Shown here one piece after another: positions 1 to 5,044 of a DNA stretch of 5,044 nucleotides (within the stretch, counting starts at the first letter, position 1; every line of letters begins with the position of its first letter). The DNA is taken from NCBI GenBank assembly GCA_937936215.1, contig CALGWX010000109.1, positions 1 through 5,044 of the forward strand, given 5' to 3'. Source of the stretch: an uncultured Burkholderiaceae bacterium. Lineage in GTDB: Bacteria > Pseudomonadota > Gammaproteobacteria > Burkholderiales > Burkholderiaceae_F. Both the position numbers and the translations under genes were made by a program. The notes below the pieces were generated by a model. That model had not been told where the DNA came from, searched no databases, and saw only the letters and a program-made list of their open reading frames with translations.

Positions 1-1917
1 GAATCGCAGGCAACGGCTTTGGTGGAGCGCTTCCCCGACTCCGCCGCGCTGGCGCAGCTACTCGGTGCGTCGCTGCTGGCGCAGGAAAAGTACGATGCGG
101 CATGCCAGGCGATGGCGCGGGCGGCTGAGGCGCTCCCGAACTTGTCCGAAATCCATGATCTACACGGCCTGGCGCTGCGGCGCCTGCGGCGCAACGAAGA
201 GGCCGCGCGTGCCTACGAACGCAGCCTCGCGCTAAGGCCAGACGGCTTCGAAACGCTGCTGAATGCTTCCGCCAATGCCGTCAGCCTCGGCGACGCTGCG
301 GCGGCCCGCAGCTATGGCGAGCGAGCTCTGGCGCTGCGCCCCAAGGACGTCAATGCCCTGCGCGTGCTGGCCGACGCGCTGGCGCTCGGCGGAAGCAACG
401 AGGAAGCAGCGGCGCTGTATCGCGAGGGCCTTGCCATCGATCCGCAGGCCGTCGACCTTTACGTGAATCTGGGTGACGCGCTGACCAACCTCGGACAGGC
501 AGCCGCGGCGGTGACGGAGATCGAGAGGGCGCTGGCGCTGCGGCCGGATTACGCGCCGGCGCACCTGAGCCTCGGTCGCGCGCTGTTCCGCCTGGGCGAG
601 ACGACGTCCGCGCGGCAGCACTTCCGCGCCGCATCCGACCTGGCGCCCGGGATGCCGGAGGCGCACACCGCCTATCTTTTCTGCCTGGCGCATGACGAGA
701 CGGTTTCGCCCGAAGAATCGTCGCGCGAGCACCGGCGGCTCGGCGCCCTGATCGAAGAGCCCGTGCGCCATCTGCGCCGACCGCACGACAACGATCGCGA
801 CCCCAACCGGCCACTGCGCATCGGCTTCGTTTCCGCCGATCTGCGCGACCACGCGGTCGCCTATCTGATCGAGCCGGTATGGCGGGCGATGCGTGGTGGG
901 CCGCATCGGATCGTCGCGTACGCCAATTTGCATGCCGAGGATGCGGTCAGCGCAAGGCTCCGCGCGTTGGCCGATGACTGGGTGCGCGTCGAGCGGATGG
1001 ACGACGACGCACTTGCCGACCGCATCCGGGCCGATCGGATCGACATCCTCTTCGATCTCTCGGGGCACACGGTTGGCAACCGGCTGCCGGTGTTTGCGCG
1101 CAGACCGGCCCCGGTCCAAGTGACCTGGATCGGGTACCCGGGAACGACGGGCCTTTCCGCGATCGACTACCGATTCGCTCGGCTGGATCAGACCGCTGGC
1201 CTGCAAATGCAGGAGCTTTTCATTGAAAAGCTGGTTTTCTTACGCCAGCGCGGCTTTTCAGTCCCGAGCGGGGCGCCCGACGTCAACGCGCTGCCAGCGC
1301 TCCACAAAGGCGATGTGACTTTCGGTAGCTTCAATCGCGCCGGCAAAATCGGCGCGCAAGTGGTCGACGTCTGGAGCCGGGTGCTCGCGGCGGTACCCGG
1401 ATCGCGGCTGCTGATCGCCGCGGTTTCCGAGGAGCGGACGAGGGAGCGGCTCGTGGATCAGTTTGCAGAGCACGGCATCGGCAGCCAGCGCTTGGAGTTC
1501 CGCCCCCGAGTCGATCTGCTGGAGTACCTCGCCTTGCACCTCGAGGTCGACGTGGCCCTTGACACCTTTCCGTATACCGGCGGGACAACGACCAGCCACG
1601 CATTGTGGATGGGTGTTCCCGTGGTGACATTGAAGGGAAATACCATGCAACAGAGCCAGACAGCCAGGATTCTCGAGATGGTTGACCTGCGTGACTGGAT
1701 AACGGACACACCGGATCAATACTTGGCGCGGGCCAAGGCGGCGGTAGCGGATCTCGCGGAGCTGAACGATCTGCGCCGGCAGTTGCGTTCGCGGGTAGCT
1801 CAGGCCTTCGTTGGCAGTGATGAACTGATTCGGGCCGAGGTGAACGTCGCTCTGCAGACGATGTGGCGGCGCTGGTGCGAGCGACTGCCCCCGACGCCGT
1901 TCACGCCGATGCCATGA
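1..1917 (+). CDS. TPR-containing SPINDLY/O-GlcNAc transferase-like glycosyltransferase (5' partial)
   Basis: Likely a GT41-family (SPINDLY/OGT-like) glycosyltransferase moving a sugar from a nucleotide donor to an acceptor, usually a protein, probably in the cytoplasm. The frame is open to base 1, so the start lies upstream; the TTG at 19 is not a convincing start. Counting from that TTG as residue 1, six consecutive 34-residue TPR units run in perfect register over 9-212, several ending ALALRPD-like. The catalytic region begins near 266 with LRIGFVSADLRDH; His278 matches the conserved catalytic-region His of the family. FNRAGK places Lys443 at the nucleotide-contacting Lys position, and DTFPYTGGTTTSHALWMG (515-532) is the family's donor-binding signature. 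The C-terminus carries MWRRWCERLPP, seen in a proteobacterial subgroup. One oddity is QQSQTAR (544-550) where the family usually has a SRxxAS-like motif. Family assignment is secure; donor, acceptor and partners are unknown. It is followed 90 bp or less downstream by an acyltransferase gene in the same frame. Confidence 0.92.
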   Translation, partial: ESQATALVERFPDSAALAQLLGASLLAQEKYDAACQAMARAAEALPNLSEIHDLHGLALRRLRRNEEAARAYERSLALRPDGFETLLNASANAVSLGDAAAARSYGERALALRPKDVNALRVLADALALGGSNEEAAALYREGLAIDPQAVDLYVNLGDALTNLGQAAAAVTEIERALALRPDYAPAHLSLGRALFRLGETTSARQHFRAASDLAPGMPEAHTAYLFCLAHDETVSPEESSREHRRLGALIEEPVRHLRRPHDNDRDPNRPLRIGFVSADLRDHAVAYLIEPVWRAMRGGPHRIVAYANLHAEDAVSARLRALADDWVRVERMDDDALADRIRADRIDILFDLSGHTVGNRLPVFARRPAPVQVTWIGYPGTTGLSAIDYRFARLDQTAGLQMQELFIEKLVFLRQRGFSVPSGAPDVNALPALHKGDVTFGSFNRAGKIGAQVVDVWSRVLAAVPGSRLLIAAVSEERTRERLVDQFAEHGIGSQRLEFRPRVDLLEYLALHLEVDVALDTFPYTGGTTTSHALWMGVPVVTLKGNTMQQSQTARILEMVDLRDWITDTPDQYLARAKAAVADLAELNDLRRQLRSRVAQAFVGSDELIRAEVNVALQTMWRRWCERLPPTPFTPMP

Positions 1918-2007
1918 AAGCGGTTAGCAACGAATACGGGGGTGCGGTTCGCACCGGGATGGAAGCCCGGCCGAGCCTCGCCCGCTGACCGTTTGGTGGC
2001 GCCCGAC

Positions 2008-2805
2008 ATGCGATCGGCAGAGATCGCCGCCCAGGGCTGGCAGACAAGGCAAGGAAGCCGGCTGACGATCTGCGGCGTGAGCAATATGCTCAGCGACATC
2101 CTCGATTGCGCGTTGGCCCGGGGTTACCGGGACTTTCTTGTCGTCACCAACACCAGCGAGGTGCTGCGGCCGCGGACCCGCCCGTTTCGGGAGCGCCTGA
2201 CTGACCTTCCGCCTGGGGCGACCGTCGAGGTCCTGCCGCTGGATCGGTTTCCTCCCGACGTCGCCGGCGACGTGTTTCTCGGTACGTCGGCGCCGCAGCG
2301 TTATCACCTGTGGCGGCAATTTCGCGAGCGCTGGGCGGTACGCCTGTGCACTCTGGTGCACCCCGCGGCGACCGTCTCGCCGATGGCGAAGCTCGCCGAG
2401 GGGGTGTTCGTCGGCGCTGGCAGTGTCATCGGCCCCTGCGCCGAGGTGCACTTGTGCGTGTTCATCAACCGGGCCGCATCGGTGGGTCACGACACAACCG
2501 TCGGCCCGTTCGCGCGGGTGCAGCCTGGCGCTCATGTTGGCGGGCACGTGCGCGTCGGCGCTTTTGCCACGGTTGGCATCGGCGCCACGGTCATCGAAGA
2601 GGTGATCATAGGCGACAACGCCTGGGTGGCTGCAGGGGCGGTCGTCACCCGCGATGTGGCTGCGGGGCACTTTTTTGGCGCGGGTCGTAGCGTCGCCCGC
2701 TCATCGACGGCGGACGAACCCGAGCTGCCTTCCTGGGTCGAGTTGCAGGACGTCTTGCCGCCACCGCTCAGGGCTGTCGGCGACAGCTGGCCTCTGCGGG
2801 AATAG
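2008..2805 (+). CDS. NeuD/PglD-type sugar acyltransferase with left-handed beta-helix
   Basis: Probable acetyl-CoA-dependent acyltransferase of the sialic acid O-acetyltransferase NeuD / PglD family, acting on a sugar or sugar nucleotide. With the ATG at 2008 it has 265 residues. A Rossmann-like N-terminal part starts at LTICGVSNMLSDILD (from about residue 19). Hexapeptide repeats follow from LVHPAATVSP through VGAGSVIGPCAEV, INRAASVGHDTTVGPFARV, PGAHVGGHVRVG and IGATVIEEVIIGDNAWVAAGAVVTRDV. His161 in VGHD matches the catalytic His of PglD-like enzymes. The usual glycine-rich GAGGHG loop is degenerate (GVSNML), so nucleotide binding by the N-domain is uncertain, and about 35 residues extend past the helix. 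The start is uncertain. The frame opens after the upstream gene's TGA (1915-1917), with GTG 1942 adding 22 residues. Neither start has a Shine-Dalgarno. An AAGGAAG at 2051-2057 sits at good distance from a CTG at 2062, which would give the family's usual short N-terminus. Likely co-transcribed with the glycosyltransferase; substrate unknown. Confidence 0.85.
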   Translation: MRSAEIAAQGWQTRQGSRLTICGVSNMLSDILDCALARGYRDFLVVTNTSEVLRPRTRPFRERLTDLPPGATVEVLPLDRFPPDVAGDVFLGTSAPQRYHLWRQFRERWAVRLCTLVHPAATVSPMAKLAEGVFVGAGSVIGPCAEVHLCVFINRAASVGHDTTVGPFARVQPGAHVGGHVRVGAFATVGIGATVIEEVIIGDNAWVAAGAVVTRDVAAGHFFGAGRSVARSSTADEPELPSWVELQDVLPPPLRAVGDSWPLRE

Positions 2806-2825
2806 ATCTGGCCCGGAACTGGCAC

Positions 2826-2857
2826 GCGTCGCTTGGCGACAGGCCGCGTCGCGACTT
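2826..2857. terminator. Weak candidate bidirectional terminator between convergent genes
   Basis: The 51-bp gap between the acyltransferase stop and the minus-strand SDR gene stop contains a perfect 5-bp hairpin, GTCGC-TTG-GCGAC (2828-2840), followed by the 8-bp palindrome GTCGCGAC (2848-2855). Their location between two convergent genes fits transcription termination from both sides. Neither stem is followed by a real T-run on either strand (only TTT on the plus strand after 2855), so this is not a classical intrinsic terminator, and short GC palindromes are common in DNA of this composition. Confidence 0.22.
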
Positions 2858-3786
2858 TACAGGCTGCCTGTATCGCCTGGCCATGCTTTTCCGAACACAA
2901 GGGCGTCGCCCACCGTCGGCCAGCGCAGCCGAACGCGCAACTCTCGCCCGATCCGCTCGCCGCGCACCCGGCGCGACTCGCTCATGAACGAATACATCAT
3001 CGGGTTCACAGCCGTGCGCAGTCGCTCGCGCGGCAGCCGCGGCGGCCGCGGCAGGCCGTAGCGGTCGGCGACGAGGTCGAAGTACGCGCCCATTTTCAGC
3101 TGCGAGCGGTCGACGGCGTTGTAGACGCGGCCGGGGCGGCCACGGAACAGCGCCGCGATGCACAGCCGCGCCAGGTCGTCGGCGTGGATGTGGTTGCTGT
3201 AGACGTCATCCTCGGGGGCGAGCGCCGGCGCGCCGCTGCGCAGGCGAGCCAGCGGCAGACGGTCGTGGGCATAGATGCCCGGCGCGCGCAGGATGCAGCT
3301 GCGCGCGCGGCGCACCTGCCGCTCGGCGTCAAGCCGCCGCCAGGCGCGATCGTTGCCCGGCGCCGGCCGCGTGGTCTCGTCGACGAAGCCGCCGCCGCGG
3401 TCGCCGTACACGCCCGTGGTGCTGACATAGACCAGGCGGTCGGGGCGACGTCGCAGCGCCGCCAGCAGGGCGCGGGTGCGGGGATCGCGCCGTCCTTCGG
3501 TCTGCGGCGGCGGCGCCAGATGCATCACGCGGCGGCGAAAGGCGCGCAGCCGATCGAGGCTGCGGCGGTGGTCGAGGTTGCCGACAATCGGCACCGCGCC
3601 AGCGGCGCGCAGTTGCGGCACACGGTCCGGCGACGACGTCAGCGCAACCACCCGAAAACGGTGCGCGAGCCGTGCGAGAATGCGGCCGCCGATGTCGCCG
3701 CAGCCGACGATGAGCAGCGGCGGCCGGCCGAAACGTCGACGCCCGCGTGGCTTGTGATTCGAGTGCGCGGGCGTCGCTTTTTGCAT
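2857..3786 (-). CDS. Atypical SDR-family NAD(P)-binding oxidoreductase/epimerase-like protein
   Basis: A 309-residue member of the extended/atypical short-chain dehydrogenase family (NAD-dependent epimerase-like, YeeZ-type). The dinucleotide-binding loop GCGDIG (28-33) follows a beta strand LLIV. Other landmarks are ALTSSP (48-53), GNLD (69-72), HLAPPP (89-94), STTGVYG (122-128), LRAPGIY (166-172) and the family-typical DDVYSNHIHADDLA (193-206), with SFMSESRR near the C-terminus. The canonical catalytic YxxxK is not seen: the equivalent stretch reads AWRRLDAE (148-155), as expected for atypical members, so the reaction is unknown. The ATG at 3784-3786 is the only plausible start, because an in-frame TAG lies 12 nt upstream and no other start codon precedes the Rossmann loop. 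There is a basic 22-residue leader before the fold. No Shine-Dalgarno is visible. It is divergent from the flavoreductase, with 11 bp between start codons, and convergent with the acyltransferase. Codon use is strongly G/C at third positions. Confidence 0.88.
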   Translation of the reverse strand: MQKATPAHSNHKPRGRRRFGRPPLLIVGCGDIGGRILARLAHRFRVVALTSSPDRVPQLRAAGAVPIVGNLDHRRSLDRLRAFRRRVMHLAPPPQTEGRRDPRTRALLAALRRRPDRLVYVSTTGVYGDRGGGFVDETTRPAPGNDRAWRRLDAERQVRRARSCILRAPGIYAHDRLPLARLRSGAPALAPEDDVYSNHIHADDLARLCIAALFRGRPGRVYNAVDRSQLKMGAYFDLVADRYGLPRPPRLPRERLRTAVNPMMYSFMSESRRVRGERIGRELRVRLRWPTVGDALVFGKAWPGDTGSL

Positions 3787-3797
3787 GCGCGGATTCT

Positions 3798-4859
3798 ATG
3801 AGCTTCAAGGTCACCGTCCGCCCCTCGGGCCGTGAGTTCACCGTCGAAGGCGATGAGACCATCCTCGCCGCGGCGCTGCGCAGCGGCGTCGGCCTTCCCT
3901 ATGGCTGCAAGAACGGCGCCTGCGGCACCTGCAAGGCGACGGGCCTCGAAGGCGAGTGGGTGCAGGGGCCGCACTCGTCCTCGGCGCTCAGCGCGCAGGA
4001 GCTGGCCGCCCGCAAGCTGCTCGTCTGCTGCAGCCGCCCGACGACGGACCTCGTGATCGAGGCGCGCGAACTGACGGGCTTCGGCGACATTCCGATCCGC
4101 AAGATGCCGTGCCGCATCGCCGCGATCGAGCGGCCGGCGCCCGACGTCGCGATCGTCTCGCTGCAGTTGCCCGCCAGCGAGCGGTTGCAGTTCCGCGCCG
4201 GGCAGTACCTCGAGTTCATCCTGAAGGACGGCTCGCGCCGCGCCTACTCGATGGCCACGGCGCCGCACGCCGACGAGCGGATCACGCTGCACATCCGGCA
4301 CATGCCCGGGGGGTTGTTCACCGACGCGCTGTTCGGCGTCAGGGAGCCGGCGATCAAGGAGCGCGACATCCTGCGCATCGAGGCGCCGCTGGGGACCTTC
4401 TTCCTGCGCGAGGACAACGGGCGGCCGATCGTCCTGCTGGCCAGCGGGACCGGCTTCGCACCGATCAAGGCGATCGCTGAGCACATCTTTTACAAGCGGC
4501 TCAACCGCGACGAGCCCGACCGTCCGGCGCGCCCGGTGCGCCTGTATTGGGGCTGCCGCACCCGCCGCGACCTGTACCTGCCGGAGTTGCCCGCGCAGTG
4601 GGCGCGCGAGCAGCCCAACTTCACTTACGTGCCAGTGCTGTCCGACGCGCTGCCCGACGACCACTGGAGGGGACGCGCCGGCTTCGTCCACCGTGCGGTG
4701 ATGGAAGACCTGCCGGACCTGTCCGCCTGGCAGGTCTATGCCTGCGGCGCGCCGGCGATGGTCGAGGCGGCGAAGCGCGACTTCACGCAGCGCTGCGGCC
4801 TGCCCGAGGACCAGTTCTTCGCCGACGCCTTCACCTCGCAGGCCGACCTGGCCAAGTGA
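3798..4859 (+). CDS. [2Fe-2S] ferredoxin-domain flavoreductase (CDP-6-deoxy-delta-3,4-glucoseen reductase-like)
   Basis: A 353-residue NAD(P)H-dependent iron-sulfur flavoreductase passing electrons from NAD(P)H via FAD to a [2Fe-2S] centre and on to an unknown partner. The N-terminal plant-type ferredoxin domain has Cys37, Cys42 and Cys45 (CKNGACGTC) and Cys77 in LLVCCSRP, giving C-x4-C-x2-C-x31-C. The FAD-binding barrel has FRAGQYLEF and RAYS (148-151). The NAD(P)-binding domain has SGTGFAP (216-222) and YACGAP (314-319), and the protein ends with FFADAF near the C-terminus. All cofactor motifs are intact and the length is normal for the family. I chose ATG 3798 because MSFKVTV begins the ferredoxin fold directly; an upstream ATG at 3747 would overlap the divergent gene's start and add no recognisable sequence. 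GCGGA just upstream is at best a weak ribosome site. The family is usually named after ascarylose synthesis (AscD), but no partner dehydratase or CDP-sugar gene is visible here, so this role should not be assumed. Confidence 0.92.
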   Translation: MSFKVTVRPSGREFTVEGDETILAAALRSGVGLPYGCKNGACGTCKATGLEGEWVQGPHSSSALSAQELAARKLLVCCSRPTTDLVIEARELTGFGDIPIRKMPCRIAAIERPAPDVAIVSLQLPASERLQFRAGQYLEFILKDGSRRAYSMATAPHADERITLHIRHMPGGLFTDALFGVREPAIKERDILRIEAPLGTFFLREDNGRPIVLLASGTGFAPIKAIAEHIFYKRLNRDEPDRPARPVRLYWGCRTRRDLYLPELPAQWAREQPNFTYVPVLSDALPDDHWRGRAGFVHRAVMEDLPDLSAWQVYACGAPAMVEAAKRDFTQRCGLPEDQFFADAFTSQADLAK

Positions 4860-5044
4860 GACATCCTGGGTCAACCTCCCTGTGCAGAGGCGAGTGCGAC
4901 GGTGCTGCCGTGCAGGGCTGGGTCGTAGTGTTGGCGGTCGGTCCAAGCGCGCCAGATCACGCGCAGCCAGGCTCTGGCGAGGATGCGGATGGCGTGGGTG
5001 TGGTCGCAGCCGCGTGCGCGGGCGGCCTGGTAGAGGCTGCGCGC
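4860..5044 (-). mobile_element. End of an IS110-family insertion sequence (partial)
   Basis: The transposase tail implies an insertion sequence whose transposase-3' end falls within the 11 bp between the reductase stop (4857-4859) and the transposase stop (4871), or inside those stop codons. IS110-family elements generally lack long terminal inverted repeats, so the exact boundary cannot be drawn from one end. The short non-coding end 3' of the transposase fits the IS110 group, in which the long non-coding end with the bridge RNA lies upstream of the gene, rather than the IS1111 group. The boundary is inferred. Confidence 0.55.
4871..5044 (-). CDS. IS110-family transposase, C-terminal 57 codons (partial, runs off right edge)
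   Basis: Reading the minus strand from 5044 gives an open frame ending in TGA at 4871-4873. The peptide contains ARARGCDHTHAIRILARAW, then LRVIWRAWTDRQHYDP, ending in an ALASAQGG tail. The pattern RG-x-x-H-x-HA-x-RILARAW followed by IW-x-x-W and YDP is the C-terminal signature I associate with IS110-family DEDD transposases/recombinases. It lies downstream of the catalytic Ser region, so neither the DEDD motif nor the Ser can be checked here, and it cannot be told whether the element is intact. The match rests on memory of the family, not an alignment. It converges on the flavoreductase with 11 bp between stop codons. Confidence 0.75.
   Translation of the reverse strand, partial: ARSLYQAARARGCDHTHAIRILARAWLRVIWRAWTDRQHYDPALHGSTVALASAQGG

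Noticed and set aside
43..212. Repeated DNA of about 102 bp period in the glycosyltransferase gene
   Set aside because: This is explained by the tandem 34-residue TPR units at protein level; the DNA copies are diverged and not a separate repeat element.
232..1206. Open frame of 324 codons on the minus strand opposite the TPR/SPINDLY gene
   Set aside because: Antisense to a well-supported gene, with no domain and composition typical of a shadow frame. The same applies to the minus-strand frame at 1924-2670 opposite the acyltransferase.
2859..2871. Palindrome ACAGGC-T-GCCTGT
   Set aside because: The arms are perfect but the single-base centre cannot form a normal hairpin loop, and it lies within the last codons of the SDR gene. 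No repeated copies or operator context were seen.
3752..3786. Possible sigma-70 promoter for the flavoreductase (TTGTGA at 3752-3757)
   Set aside because: No acceptable -10 box lies 16-18 bp downstream; the nearest AT-rich stretch is too far away.
2833..3801. Open frame of 322 codons on the plus strand opposite the SDR gene
   Set aside because: It is a shadow of the SDR gene; its product is Arg/Ala-rich with no motif, while the minus strand has clear SDR landmarks.
3639..4946. Long open frame (435 codons) on the minus strand across the flavoreductase
   Set aside because: It lies antisense to a gene with intact cofactor motifs, has low-complexity Arg/Gly/Ala-rich composition and no recognisable domain. 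Long antisense frames are expected in GC-rich coding DNA.

Overview
This 5-kb window is GC-rich, gene-dense bacterial DNA. It holds four largely complete protein genes and the tail of a transposase. The overall character (high G+C, an SDR protein and a ferredoxin-type flavoreductase divergent from each other, a SPINDLY-type glycosyltransferase ending in an MWRRWC motif) suggests a betaproteobacterium of the Burkholderiales/Rhodocyclales type. That placement is inferred from remembered family resemblance, not from a database search.

Left block (1-2805, plus strand): a TPR + SPINDLY/O-GlcNAc-transferase-like glycosyltransferase enters from the left edge and ends at 1917. It is followed in the same reading frame by a left-handed beta-helix O-/N-acyltransferase of the NeuD/PglD type, which ends at 2805. 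The two are close enough to be one transcription unit. Together they look like part of a glycan or protein-glycosylation locus: one enzyme transfers a sugar and the other may acylate a sugar or sugar nucleotide. The actual substrates cannot be read from the sequence.

Centre and right block (2857-4859): a minus-strand atypical SDR-family NAD(P)-binding protein faces the left block tail to tail across a 51-bp gap containing small palindromes. Back to back with it, with only 11 bp between the two start codons, lies a plus-strand flavoreductase. This has an N-terminal plant-type [2Fe-2S] domain and FAD and NAD(P) domains, and belongs to the family usually named CDP-6-deoxy-delta-3,4-glucoseen reductase. 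These two genes have a stronger G/C codon bias than the left block and look like resident chromosomal genes.

Right edge (4871-5044, minus strand): the last 57 codons of an IS110-family transposase, converging on the flavoreductase with 11 bp between stop codons. The insertion sequence therefore ends almost exactly at the reductase stop codon. The rest of the element, including any bridge RNA, lies outside the window.

I found no tRNA, rRNA, CRISPR array or convincing novel system. The points most worth following up are the SPINDLY + acyltransferase pair, the very compact divergent junction with a possible leaderless start, and the IS110 end placed at the gene border.
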